64,000 bases of DNA, from positions 763,280 through 827,279 of the forward strand of contig NZ_SLWQ01000001.1 of the NCBI RefSeq assembly GCF_004342425.1, read 5' to 3'. Below are positions 1 through 8,950 of this stretch, in pieces. Position numbers and translations under genes: made by a program. Within the stretch, counting starts at the first letter, position 1. Each line of letters begins with the position of its first letter. The DNA is from Dokdonella fugitiva. Its GTDB lineage: Bacteria > Pseudomonadota > Gammaproteobacteria > Xanthomonadales > Rhodanobacteraceae. The notes beneath the pieces are model-generated. The model was not told where the DNA came from, ran no database searches, and saw only the letters and a list, made by a program, of their open reading frames with translations.

Positions 1-1205
1 GTGAACGCGGTCGCTGCGGTGCCGCCGAAGCTGACCGCGGTCGCGCCCGCGAGGTTCGTGCCGGTGATCGTGACCGACTGGCCACCCGCGGCCGGACCGG
101 CAGCGGGTGCCACGGTCGTGATCGTCGGCGGACCGATCGCGGTCAGGACGACGTCGTTGCCGGTGCCGCCCGCGTAGTTGATCCGGAACGCGCCGCCGCC
201 GCCGGCGTTGAAGATGGTGCCCTCGGGCAGGCCCGCGAAGGTGCCGCTGACGGCTCCGCTGCCCTGCTTGTCGATGATGCGCAAGGCGGTGCCGGCCGGC
301 GGCGGCGTGGCGACGCTGACCGCCAGCTGGGCGCCGCCGATGCTGACGGCGCCGGCGACGGCGGCTCGGCTGTAGTTCGTGGCGCCATCGACGTAGACGA
401 CGAACGTGGAGCCGGACTGCATCGTCAACGACGAACCGAACGTGAGCGTGCCTGTGCCGAAGCCGTGCCAGGCGACGTCGTAGGTGCCGGGGTGCAGGGC
501 AGCGCCACCGACGATGGTGGTCGCGCCACCGACCTGGCCGGCGCCGCCGAAGTCGGTCCCGCCGGCGGTGCTGACGCCACCGGCGTGGTTGCCTTGCACC
601 GCCACGGTGCCGGCCTGCAAGGCGATCTGGCCCGCGCTCGAGCCGGCGAGCACGAGGACGCCGGGGCCGGTCTTGTCGAACGTGGTCGCGCCCGACGTCA
701 TCACGACGCTGGAGCCGGCCTCGACCACCAGTCCATCGTCGGCGACCGTCATGTCGAAACGCGTGTGGTCGGCGAGATCGAGCGTGGTGCCGACGATGCG
801 CGCGAAAACGCCACCCTGCGTGCCGGTCTGGATGTAGGGCGTGGTGCCGCGCAGCTGCAGCTTGCCGCCATGGCCGGTCAGCGTGAAGTTGCCGCCCGAC
901 GTGCTGATGTTGGTGAAGCGCAGGCGGTTGACGGTGTAGGTGCCACCGTCGAGATCCGCCGCGCCGACGTAACCCGGCGAGTACGGCAGCATGCGCGCGT
1001 CGGCGGTCGCGCTGTTCGGATAGCTGTTCGGACAGCACGCCGGCGCGGTCCATACGAGCGTCTCGTGCCACTTGCCCGGATAGCCGGGCGCCGGCTGCCA
1101 GCTCCAGGTGTTGACCTGGGCCGATACCGGCAGGGCGCACGCGGCGAGGACGATGGCGTGGAACAGGCGCGCGATGCGACGCGCGGCGGTGCGTATGGAG
1201 TTCAC
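1..1205 (-). CDS. Secreted PATR-like/TIG-domain protein, 3' end outside the window
   Basis: The gene reads leftward from a GTG at 1205 and stays open to base 1, so the C-terminus is missing. The N-terminus is a signal peptide: basic residues, then a hydrophobic stretch ending LPVSAQ. The mature part has repeating short beta-strand units (LTGHGGKLQLRGTT, DKTGPGVLVLAG, GTGTLTFGSSLTMQSG) like those around autotransporter PATR repeats. The last visible stretch, GQSVTITGTNLAGATAVSFGG, is a clear IPT/TIG immunoglobulin-like domain. Role is likely extracellular: a surface or secreted beta-rich protein. No catalytic motif is visible in the 401 residues present. The GTG start is chosen because it gives the intact signal peptide; the ribosome site (GAGGG) is weak. 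It is divergent from the LuxR gene. Confidence 0.72.
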   Translation of the reverse strand, partial: MNSIRTAARRIARLFHAIVLAACALPVSAQVNTWSWQPAPGYPGKWHETLVWTAPACCPNSYPNSATADARMLPYSPGYVGAADLDGGTYTVNRLRFTNISTSGGNFTLTGHGGKLQLRGTTPYIQTGTQGGVFARIVGTTLDLADHTRFDMTVADDGLVVEAGSSVVMTSGATTFDKTGPGVLVLAGSSAGQIALQAGTVAVQGNHAGGVSTAGGTDFGGAGQVGGATTIVGGAALHPGTYDVAWHGFGTGTLTFGSSLTMQSGSTFVVYVDGATNYSRAAVAGAVSIGGAQLAVSVATPPPAGTALRIIDKQGSGAVSGTFAGLPEGTIFNAGGGGAFRINYAGGTGNDVVLTAIGPPTITTVAPAAGPAAGGQSVTITGTNLAGATAVSFGGTAATAF

Positions 1206-1353
1206 GGGTGGCCCTCGGTCGTGCGTGTTTGGGTCGTTCGCGTGCGCGACCATCGTCTGCGCGGGCGAGGCCGTGCATCCGTCGAGCAGACGGTGCGCGC
1301 CACGAGCCACGATGCGTCGGGCACGCAACCCCTTTGCCGAAGATCGGAAAGGT

Positions 1354-1359
1354 TAGACT
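1354..1359 (+). promoter_or_regulatory. Candidate -10 element (TAGACT) of the LuxR-family gene
   Basis: TAGACT lies 38 bases before the ATG at 1398, in the short divergent gap between the TIG protein and the LuxR gene. Similar TAGACT/TAGCCT/TAGCAT hexamers precede several other starts in this window. The -35 element is not clear, so this is a weak call. Confidence 0.35.
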
Positions 1360-1397
1360 CGCCAGCCTGCGGGGCAATCACACTTTGGAGTGAGTCG

Positions 1398-2273
1398 ATG
1401 CAGTTGGACACCGTGCACAACCGGTTCGAGCGGCGACTGATCGACCTGTACGCCGCCGAGCCGGACCTGCACACGCTGCCGCGCGAGGTGTTCGAGTGCG
1501 TCGATGCGGCCGCCGCGAACGACATGGTGGCCTATGCCGAGTTCCACCTCGACAGCAGCGAGTTCCGCGCCGAGTTCTCGCGCATCGACCCGGACCCCGA
1601 GCGCCGCGCGCGCGCGGCCGCGGCGTTCCTGCAGCACTCGCGCAGCCATCCGTTCTGGAGCAAGGACCCGGCGTTCTTCGGCGAGCGCGCGCTGCGTGAG
1701 TCGGACTTCTTCAGCGACGAGGAATTCATGGCGCTGCCGATCGCGCAGGAAGCGTTCCTGCCGAGCGGAGCGCACCGGCAGATCGCGTTCGTGATCGTCC
1801 ACGAAGGCTACGCGCTGTCGGTCTCCGCCCACCGCGCGCTCGGCGCGCCCGCGTTTTCCGATGCCGAGCGCGACCGGCTCGAGGAACTGCGTGCGCACGT
1901 CGCGCGCGTCTACCGGCACGCGCTCGAGCGTTCCGTGCGGGAGATGCCGCCGATGGAGCGCCTGATCCACCTCTGCCCGGACCTCACGCCGCGCCAGCGC
2001 GACGTCGCGCGCTGGATCGCTGACGGCAAGTCGAACGAGGCGATCGCGCAACTGCTCGGCATCCGCCTCGACACGGTCAAGAGCCACGTGCGCCAGGTGT
2101 TCGAGAAGCTCGGCGTCGACGATCGCCTCGGCGCCGCGCTCGCCGTGCATCGGCGCCCGCCGTTCACCCGGTTGCCACCGATGTGGACCCTGCCCGGTTC
2201 GCGCTGGAGTCCCGCGGGACTGCGGACGAACGCGACCGCGGGATCGCCAGCCACCGCAAGCGGGAAAGACTGA
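1398..2273 (+). CDS. LuxR-family transcriptional regulator
   Basis: A 291-residue regulator. Residues about 196-250 form a LuxR/FixJ helix-turn-helix: LTPRQRDVARWIADGKSNEA, then IAQLLGIRLDTVKSHV and the LGVDDR end. The N-terminal ~190 residues carry no domain I can name; there is no receiver phosphorylation pocket and no recognisable autoinducer-binding fold, so the signal is unknown. The start at 1398 has a good site, TTGGAGTGA, about 8 bases upstream. The last ~40 residues after the HTH are low-complexity and of unusual composition for this family, so the stop may lie later than in relatives. It is monocistronic, divergent from the TIG protein and convergent with the hydrolase gene downstream. 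Confidence 0.85.
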   Translation: MQLDTVHNRFERRLIDLYAAEPDLHTLPREVFECVDAAAANDMVAYAEFHLDSSEFRAEFSRIDPDPERRARAAAAFLQHSRSHPFWSKDPAFFGERALRESDFFSDEEFMALPIAQEAFLPSGAHRQIAFVIVHEGYALSVSAHRALGAPAFSDAERDRLEELRAHVARVYRHALERSVREMPPMERLIHLCPDLTPRQRDVARWIADGKSNEAIAQLLGIRLDTVKSHVRQVFEKLGVDDRLGAALAVHRRPPFTRLPPMWTLPGSRWSPAGLRTNATAGSPATASGKD

Positions 2274-2422
2274 AGCACGGAGCACGGAAGGCCCGGGGGA
2301 AAGGGCCCCGCACGAAAGCGCCTCGTCGTGTTCCCGCACGAGCCTGCGCGCGGCTCCGCCTCGTCGAGGCAGCCACGCGTCTCAGCACGCAGGACGCGCA
2401 TCGCGGCGTGCGGCGCGGCGCG

Positions 2423-4171
2423 TCAGCGCCCGAGGCCGAGTGCAGCGCGTTCGAGCGAGCCGGTGCCGCGCGGCGTGGTCGCGAATCGCCGCGCATGCGG
2501 CATCGGCATGCCCTCGGCGAGGTGCGACCAGAGCGCGTCGAGGGCGGCATGGCCGTACGGGAGCAATGGCACGTAGCGGTCGCCGAACCCGGGCAGCGCG
2601 AGGAAGGCCTCGAAGTGCTGCGCGTGCGGCACGCGCCAGTACACCGGCGCGCGCGCGGCTGCCTCCAGCGCGGCGACGTAGGCGCGCGAATGGAACGCTT
2701 CGGGCAGGAGGCCATCGTCTTCGCCATGGATCACGACGAGCGGCAGGCCTGCACGCGGCAGCTTCACCGCGGTCGCGGCGACCGCCGCGCGCAGCGCGCG
2801 CGCGGCGGCGCCGTCGCCACTCCACAAGCCACGCAGGCAATCGATGCCGGATGCGGTCGGGTCCGCCGACGACGCGTCGATGCCACCGAGCAGTTGCACG
2901 CCCGCGCCCGGCGGGATGCCGCTCGCATCCGACCACCAGGCCGCGCGCATCGCCGCATCGGCAGGCACCACCCTGCCGTGCGCGTCGACAGCTGCGTAGT
3001 GGAAGCCGCACGGCATCGTCGCCGGCGTCGCACGCAGGTACGACGCCGCATAGGTCGCGGCGATCGCGCGCCAGAGGTCGAAACGGGTCGAGCTCGCCGC
3101 GGTTTCGATCGCACGCTCGTCCCAGCCGCCCGCGCGCAGGCGCTCGATCGCCGAGCGCGCCTGCGCGACGCGGTCGGCGCCGTCGACGAGGCCACGTTCG
3201 CGCAGATGGGCGCAGCGCGCGAGCCACGCCGGCGGTACCGCGCCATCGATGCGCGCAAACGGCGTCGCGTCGTAGCGCGCATCGGTGAGCGCGCACGGCA
3301 GAAGTTGCGCGGCTTCGCTGGCGACGTCGTAGAGCGGCCGCGCGCCTTCGACGTGCACGTTCGGCGCGAGCGCGACGACGCCGTCGACGAGTCCTTCGGC
3401 ATCGAGCCCGGCCGCCTGCAACGCGGCACCGGCGCCATTCGAGAGGCCCGTGACGATCACGCGCGTGTTGGCCGGCGTGAACGGCGCCTGCGCCGGGTAC
3501 GCGCGATCGAGCATCGCGAGGCCGAAGCGCGCCGCCTGCAGCACGTGGCGGCCCCAGTCGGCTTCGGGGTTGTCGCCCGAATGCGCGTGCTTGATCGCCA
3601 CGCCCCTGGCATCCGCGGCGCGCGCGGGCTCGAATTCGAGCGGTGCGGCGCCGCGCGCCACGCGCGTGCCGTCGAGCGCGACGCCCGTGTCGCCGTCGAG
3701 ATCGAAGTAGCCCGGGCCCGTGCCCTTGTCCGTGTACGCGACCGCGCACCCGCGCGGCAACGCCCATGCGCCGGCGAGCGCGATCGCACCGTAGACCCCG
3801 CGCGAACCGGACGAGGCGGCGACGACGAGGCAACGCGCGCGCGCATCGAAGGCGTCGGGGGCCTGCAACAGCACGCGATGCGGCGAGCGTGCGCCGGGCA
3901 CGCGGGCGAACGCCTGGTATTCGCGGCCCGGCACGTCCGGCACCGCGCCGTAGACGCGACCGTAACCCCCGAGCGGGCCGAGGTCGGCGATGCCGTTCCA
4001 GCTCGCGTGGATCGCACGCCGGCGCAACTCCTGCGGCGTCGGCGCCGCGGCGTCGGCGAACGCGGGCGGCTTCCCGCGCAGGCCATCGAGGCCGAGGGCG
4101 GCGCTGAGCAGGTCGTCGCCGGCGCAGTGCACGCTCTCGCGCACGTCGCCGTCGAATCCGTTGGTCGTCAT
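2423..4171 (-). CDS. D-(-)-3-hydroxybutyrate oligomer hydrolase family protein
   Basis: A 582-residue alpha/beta hydrolase matching the 3HBOH family, which cleaves 3-hydroxybutyrate oligomers released from polyhydroxybutyrate. The nucleophile elbow is TGLSNGAG with Ser244. Asp485 in IHGEDDG and a histidine in VPHAQHF (516 or 519) are the likely triad partners. Length is a little under the ~690-residue Ralstonia enzymes. The start is set at 4171 because GGAGGTTCCG precedes the ATG. The frame continues upstream with a short hydrophobic stretch, so a longer exported form is possible but would lack such a strong ribosome site. No PHA synthase or depolymerase is next to it; propionyl-CoA synthetase lies ~620 bases away on the other strand. 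Confidence 0.85.
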   Translation of the reverse strand: MTTNGFDGDVRESVHCAGDDLLSAALGLDGLRGKPPAFADAAAPTPQELRRRAIHASWNGIADLGPLGGYGRVYGAVPDVPGREYQAFARVPGARSPHRVLLQAPDAFDARARCLVVAASSGSRGVYGAIALAGAWALPRGCAVAYTDKGTGPGYFDLDGDTGVALDGTRVARGAAPLEFEPARAADARGVAIKHAHSGDNPEADWGRHVLQAARFGLAMLDRAYPAQAPFTPANTRVIVTGLSNGAGAALQAAGLDAEGLVDGVVALAPNVHVEGARPLYDVASEAAQLLPCALTDARYDATPFARIDGAVPPAWLARCAHLRERGLVDGADRVAQARSAIERLRAGGWDERAIETAASSTRFDLWRAIAATYAASYLRATPATMPCGFHYAAVDAHGRVVPADAAMRAAWWSDASGIPPGAGVQLLGGIDASSADPTASGIDCLRGLWSGDGAAARALRAAVAATAVKLPRAGLPLVVIHGEDDGLLPEAFHSRAYVAALEAAARAPVYWRVPHAQHFEAFLALPGFGDRYVPLLPYGHAALDALWSHLAEGMPMPHARRFATTPRGTGSLERAALGLGR

Positions 4172-4441
4172 CGGAACCTCCGGCACGCGATGCATCGCGC
4201 CGGCGGCGAACAGGACGGACAGCAGGGGCGGACGAGCCGGCGCATCCACGCAGCGTAACGCGGCGCACGCGCGGGCGTCATCGTGTGAAAGTCCAGCGCG
4301 GCGCGGGTGGCGATGGCGCTGCAACCGCGCGCGTGCGCATGCCGCTCACCGACGACCACCCGCTGTTCCACCTCGCGCTGGCGCAGGCGTGCGCGTGACC
4401 GCGCCGGGCCGCGCGACTCGCCTCAACGAAGGAGACCCGCC

Positions 4442-4696
4442 ATGAAATATCCGTGCGAAAGTTGCGGCATGCCGATCGACAATGGTTGCTACTGCAGCTA
4501 CTGCGTCCACGAGCACGGGCACCTGCAGGATTTCGACGTGCGCTTCGAGCGCATGGTGCAATGGGCGCGGCGCGAGAAGCCCGCGCTGTAGCGGGCCGAG
4601 GCCGAGGCGGAACCGCTCGCCTACATGGCGCGCATGCCGGCCTGGGCGAACGATCCGCGCGTCGTCGCCGCGCAGGGCGGAGCCGCGGTCGGCTGA
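4442..4696 (+). pseudogene. Zinc-ribbon protein gene interrupted by an in-frame TAG
   Basis: The gene starts at ATG 4442 behind AAGGAGA and encodes a small zinc-ribbon protein with CESCGMPI and CYCSYC cysteine pairs, then DFDVRFERMVQWARREKPAL. A TAG at 4589-4591 ends it at 49 residues. The same frame continues for 34 codons to TGA 4694-4696 as RAEAEAEPLAYMARMPAW..., which looks like the normal C-terminus of these ~80-residue proteins (as I recall the family, it has ...L-S-R-A-E-A-E... here). The amber codon thus sits where a serine TCG is expected, one C-to-A change away. It could be a recent nonsense mutation, readthrough or a sequencing error. The zinc-binding half is intact and may still be made. 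Confidence 0.7.
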
Positions 4697-4792
4697 GCCG
4701 CTGCGGCACGCTGCCGCGCCTCGACCAAAGTCGCAGCGCCCGGCGCGCGGACATCGGCTAGCCTGCCGCGGTCGCATGCGCGGGATGGGGCC

Positions 4793-6694
4793 GTGGACTA
4801 CGCAACGCTGTACCGGCAATCGATCGAACAGCCCGAAGCGTTCTGGGACGCGCAGGCGCAGGCGATCCATTGGCGTCGGCCGTACGACCGCGTGCTCGAA
4901 GTCGAGCGGCCGCCGTTCCGCCGCTGGTTCGCCGGCGGCGAAACCAACCTCTGCTACAACACGGTCGACCGGCATCTCGCCGCGCGCGGGGACCAGCTCG
5001 CGCTCGCCGCGATCTCGACCGAGACCGGCCAGCGCCGCCATTTCACTTACCGTGAACTGCATCGCGAAGTGAACGACTTCGCCGCGGTGCTCGTCGCGCT
5101 CGGCGTCGGGCGCGGCGACCGCGTCGTCGTCTACATGCCGAACATGGCCGAAGCGGTATTCGCCGTGCTCGCCTGCGCGCGCATCGGCGCGATCCACTCG
5201 GTCGTGTTCGGCGGCTTCGCCGCGCACAACCTCGCGCTGCGCATCGACGATGCGCAGGCCTCGTTGCTGGTCTGCGCCGACGCGGGCATGCGCGCGGGCA
5301 AGGTGATCCCCTACAAGCCGCTCGTCGACGCGGCGATCGCGCAGGCACGGCACCCGCCGCGCCACGTGCTGGTCGTCTCGCGCGGGCTCGACCCGGCGCT
5401 CGCACGCGTGGACGGACGCGACCTCGACTACGCAACGTTGCGCGAACGCCATGCCGGCACCGATGTGCCGGTCGCCTGGCTCGAGTCGAACGAGCCGAGC
5501 TATCTGCTCTACACCTCGGGCACGACCGGCAAGCCGAAGGGCGTGCAACGCGACGTCGGCGGCCACGCGGTCGCGCTCGCGCTGTCGATGCGCACGGTGT
5601 TCGACGTCGGCCCGGGCCAGGTGATGTTCTCGACCTCCGACGTCGGCTGGGCGGTCGGCCACAGCTACACCATCTACGGCCCGCTGCTCGTCGGCGCGAC
5701 CTCGCTGCTCTACGAAGGCACGCCGGTGAATCCGGATCCCGGCATCTGGTGGCAGCTCTGCGCCGAATACGGCGTGCGCACGATGTTCTCCTCGCCGACC
5801 GCGATCCGCGTGCTGAAGAAGCACGACCCGGCCTGGTTGCGGCGGCACGACCTGCTGGCGTTGCGCTGGCTGTTCCTCGCCGGCGAACCGCTCGACGAGC
5901 CGACCGCGCGCTGGATCGCCGACGGGCTCGGCAAGCCCGTCATCGACAACTACTGGCAGACCGAAACCGGCTGGCCCGTGCTCTGCCTGCAACCCGGGCT
6001 CGACCTGAAACCGGTGCGCTACGGCTCACCCGGTTTTCCGAACTTCGGCTACAAGTTGCGCGTGATCGACGAGACCACCGGGGCGGATGCGGCGCCGAAC
6101 GAGAAGGGCGTGCTCGTGGTCGAACCGCCCTTGCCGCCGGGCTGCCTCACGACCGTGTGGAACGACGACGAACGCTTCCTGCGCAGCTACTTCGGCCACT
6201 TCAATGAACTCCTCTACAGCTCGCTCGACTGGGCGATTCGCGACGACGACGGCTACACCTTCATCCTCGGGCGCACCGACGACGTCATCAACGTCGCCGG
6301 CCACCGGCTCGGCACGCGCGAGATCGAGGAAGCCGTCGCGACGCACCCCGCGGTGGCCGAGGCGGCGGTGATCGGCGTGCGCGACGAGATCAAGGGCCAG
6401 GCGCCGCACGTGTTCGCGACGCTGAAGGCGGCGGTCGAGCCGGACGCGCGTCGCGCGATGGCGAGCGCGTTGCAGCAGCGCGTGTGCGAACAGCTCGGGG
6501 CGATCGCGCGTCCCGCGCGTGTCTATATCGTCGCCGCCCTGCCCAAGACGCGCTCGGGCAAGCTGCTGCGCCGTTCGATCCAGGCGCTGGCCGAGTCGCG
6601 CGACGCGGGCGACCTGTCGACGCTGGATGACGCGAGTGCGCTCGAGGAAATCCGCGCGGCGCTCGCGCGCGGCGCGGATGCCGTCGCAGGCTGA
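4793..6694 (+). CDS. prpE: Propionyl-CoA synthetase (propionate--CoA ligase)
   Basis: A 633-residue acyl-CoA synthetase of the acetyl/propionyl-CoA ligase family, activating propionate to propionyl-CoA through an acyl-adenylate. The ATP-binding loop YTSGTTGKPKG is at residues 240-250, WQTETGW follows in the adenylation core, and the C-terminal catalytic lysine is K590 in TRSGKLLRR. The length and the IHWRRPYDRVLE/WFAGGETNLCYN opening are typical of PrpE rather than Acs. The start is GTG at 4793 after GGGATGGGG. A TAGCCT -10-like hexamer lies at 4759-4764. No prpBCD genes are adjacent, so propionate may be handled by distant genes. Together with the nearby 3-hydroxybutyrate oligomer hydrolase it hints at short-chain acid or PHA turnover. 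Confidence 0.9.
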   Translation: MDYATLYRQSIEQPEAFWDAQAQAIHWRRPYDRVLEVERPPFRRWFAGGETNLCYNTVDRHLAARGDQLALAAISTETGQRRHFTYRELHREVNDFAAVLVALGVGRGDRVVVYMPNMAEAVFAVLACARIGAIHSVVFGGFAAHNLALRIDDAQASLLVCADAGMRAGKVIPYKPLVDAAIAQARHPPRHVLVVSRGLDPALARVDGRDLDYATLRERHAGTDVPVAWLESNEPSYLLYTSGTTGKPKGVQRDVGGHAVALALSMRTVFDVGPGQVMFSTSDVGWAVGHSYTIYGPLLVGATSLLYEGTPVNPDPGIWWQLCAEYGVRTMFSSPTAIRVLKKHDPAWLRRHDLLALRWLFLAGEPLDEPTARWIADGLGKPVIDNYWQTETGWPVLCLQPGLDLKPVRYGSPGFPNFGYKLRVIDETTGADAAPNEKGVLVVEPPLPPGCLTTVWNDDERFLRSYFGHFNELLYSSLDWAIRDDDGYTFILGRTDDVINVAGHRLGTREIEEAVATHPAVAEAAVIGVRDEIKGQAPHVFATLKAAVEPDARRAMASALQQRVCEQLGAIARPARVYIVAALPKTRSGKLLRRSIQALAESRDAGDLSTLDDASALEEIRAALARGADAVAG

Positions 6695-6737
6695 GGCGAC
6701 GCAACGCCGGCCGCTACGACGACTGGCAGGCCGTCCG

Positions 6738-8777
6738 TCAGCGTCGCGCGATCGCGGCGCGGATCTCGTCGATGCCGAGCGCCTCGCTCGATTGCGGGGG
6801 CGGCAGGCCGGCCTGGCGGCAGTACGCCGCGAAACGCGCGTCGTCGCGGAAACGCAGCAACAAGGGGTCGAACAGCACGTAGTGCACCGCGGTGCCATCG
6901 CGCTCGATGTCGCGTTGCAACCACTCGAACGCGCGATCGGCATCGCCACGCAACGCGTGGACGCGAGCGATCGTGTAGGCATCTCCCTTGCCGCGTGCAT
7001 CGGCTTCCAGCAGGCCCTGCAATGCCGCGTCGGCCGCCGCCTGGTCGCTGCCGACCTGCTGGGCGAGGGCGTGCCAGCGCGTACGCCACGGTCCCGGCTG
7101 CGTCGTTTCGATCGCGGCGAGCGCCGCGGCGGCATCGCCGCGCAGGATCGCGAGGTAGGCGCCCTCGTCGATCGACCAGTCACGCAGGTACGACGCCCGA
7201 TCGAGGATGCGCTCGTCCGCATCGCGCAGGCTCGCCGCTGCTTCGTCGAGCCGCCCGCGACTGGCGAGCAGCTGGGCGAGGTAGATGCGGGCGAACGCAG
7301 CCAGCGGGTCGCCGGCGATGTACTTGCGGCGCTCGACGATCGCCTCGTCGATCCTGCCGAGGGTGGCGAGCAGGCGGCTGACCGCGCCGTGGGTCGGATC
7401 GTTGTCCGGCACGAGGCGCAGGGCGACGCGGAATTCCGCCAGTGCACCGTCCCAGTCGTGTTCGGCCATGCCGAGCCAGTTCGCGCGGATCGCATGCGCC
7501 TGGCCGAACTCGGGTTGCAACCGCAAGGCGGTTTCGATCGCCTCGCGCGCCTGCGCGTAGCGCGCACGCACCTTCTCGCGGTCGCGGTCGCTGCGCGCAT
7601 TCATCGTCCGCGCGAAACCGAGCCACGACCATGCCTGTGCATATCCGGGATCGGCCCGTGTCGCCTGCTCGAAGTACTCGATCGCCTTGCCGACCTGGCT
7701 CGCGTCGCCGCTCATCTCGGCCGTCGCGCGCAGGTAGGCCTCGTAGGCAGCGAGGTTGCCGCTGGCGGGCCGGCCCGCCTCGACCATCGACGGCATCGCG
7801 TGCAGCAGCTTCACCTGCAGCGCACCCGCGACGGCGAGCGCGATCTCGTCCTGCAACGCGAACAGGTCCGTGTACGGGCGATCGAAACGCTTCGTCCACA
7901 CGACGGCGCCGTCGGCACTGCGGATCAGTTCGATGCTCACGCGCACCTCGTCGCCGACCTGCTGCACGCTGCCCTCGACCAGATGCGCGACGCCGAGCTT
8001 CGCGCCGATCACGGCAGCGCTCTCCGTGCTGTCACGGAACAGGAACGAGGAGCGGCGCCCGATGACCTTGAGGCCCGGGTATTGCGACAACGTGGTGATG
8101 AGGTTCTCCGACAGGCCGTCGGAGAAGAAGCGGCGATCGGTCCCGCCGGCGTCCACCAGCGGCAATACCGCGACGCTGCGCACGGGCACCGGCGCGACGT
8201 CCGGCGCGCCGGACTGCGAGTGCGGTGATGGCGGCCACGCCAGCAGCGCGGACAGTGCGATCGCCAGCAGGACGACGGCCAGCGTGAGGCCGCGCGCGGT
8301 CCGCGCAAGCGTCGAGCGGGCCGCGCGCATCGGCATCGCCGTGGCGGCGCCGACCGCGGCGGGCCGCACGTCGAGCGCGGCCGGTGCTTCGATGACGGCG
8401 GCCCGCAGGTCGCCTTTCGTCTCGGCCACGGCAGCGCCGATGAACTCGTAGCCGACGCCATGCACGGTGCGGATCAGGCGCGGGCGATCCGCCTCGTCGC
8501 CGAGTTCGCGCCGCAACAGGGCGATGATCCGGTTCAGCACCGCCGGGGTCACGTGGCGGTGGCCCCATACGGCGTCGAGCAGCGCGTCGCGGGTAACCAC
8601 GCCGCCGCGACGGCGCACCAGTTCCAACAGCACGCCGTAGGCCTTCGGTTCGAGCGCGAGTTCCGTTCCACCGCGCAGGACGCGGTGGCGGCCCACGTCG
8701 ATTTCGAGGTCACCGCAGCGATAACGGGGAGGGCCGTGATCGGCGTCGTCCATTGCATAGTCCAGGCCGGTCAACAC
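6738..8777 (-). CDS. CadC/ToxR-like winged-helix regulator with TM helix and TPR domain
   Basis: A 679-residue one-component transmembrane regulator. Residues ~18-113 are an OmpR-type winged-helix DNA-binding domain (DLEIDVGRHRVLRGG...VHGVGYEF). One membrane helix at about 164-181 follows. Next comes a TolB-like N-terminal/adenylate-cyclase-associated domain (VRSVAVLPLVDAGG, FSDGLSENLIT, AHLVEGSVQQ). TPR repeats fill residues ~330-650. The family binds promoters while membrane-anchored and senses through the periplasmic part; no ligand is evident here. The start GTG 8777 has GGAG 8 bases upstream; an ATG eight codons on (8753) is an alternative. It is divergent from the beta-helix gene, a plausible target. 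Confidence 0.83.
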   Translation of the reverse strand: MLTGLDYAMDDADHGPPRYRCGDLEIDVGRHRVLRGGTELALEPKAYGVLLELVRRRGGVVTRDALLDAVWGHRHVTPAVLNRIIALLRRELGDEADRPRLIRTVHGVGYEFIGAAVAETKGDLRAAVIEAPAALDVRPAAVGAATAMPMRAARSTLARTARGLTLAVVLLAIALSALLAWPPSPHSQSGAPDVAPVPVRSVAVLPLVDAGGTDRRFFSDGLSENLITTLSQYPGLKVIGRRSSFLFRDSTESAAVIGAKLGVAHLVEGSVQQVGDEVRVSIELIRSADGAVVWTKRFDRPYTDLFALQDEIALAVAGALQVKLLHAMPSMVEAGRPASGNLAAYEAYLRATAEMSGDASQVGKAIEYFEQATRADPGYAQAWSWLGFARTMNARSDRDREKVRARYAQAREAIETALRLQPEFGQAHAIRANWLGMAEHDWDGALAEFRVALRLVPDNDPTHGAVSRLLATLGRIDEAIVERRKYIAGDPLAAFARIYLAQLLASRGRLDEAAASLRDADERILDRASYLRDWSIDEGAYLAILRGDAAAALAAIETTQPGPWRTRWHALAQQVGSDQAAADAALQGLLEADARGKGDAYTIARVHALRGDADRAFEWLQRDIERDGTAVHYVLFDPLLLRFRDDARFAAYCRQAGLPPPQSSEALGIDEIRAAIARR

Positions 8778-8950
8778 GATTGTGCTCCGTGGTGCGTCGA
8801 CCCGTAAAACTCCTTTTCCCGCCGTGACCCGACATGGCCCTTACAAACCTCATGCGGCGGCCTCACGAAGCTCCAACGCGAACCTCAAGCATCCATCCCT
8901 ACGCCGGGCGCAACCTCCGCGATCGAATCCGTCCTGGCAAGGAGACCACG

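Noticed and set aside
465..1397. Long forward reading frame running from 465 into the LuxR gene
   Set aside because: It overlaps the TIG/PATR gene on the other strand; the translation before residue ~311 is arginine/alanine-rich without domain similarity, and the LuxR protein has its own ribosome site at 1385-1393.
4285..4398. 37-residue frame (ending MPLTDDHPLFHLALAQACA) before the zinc-ribbon gene
   Set aside because: Coding-like but too short, with no ribosome site and no known family; at most a remnant of a lost gene.
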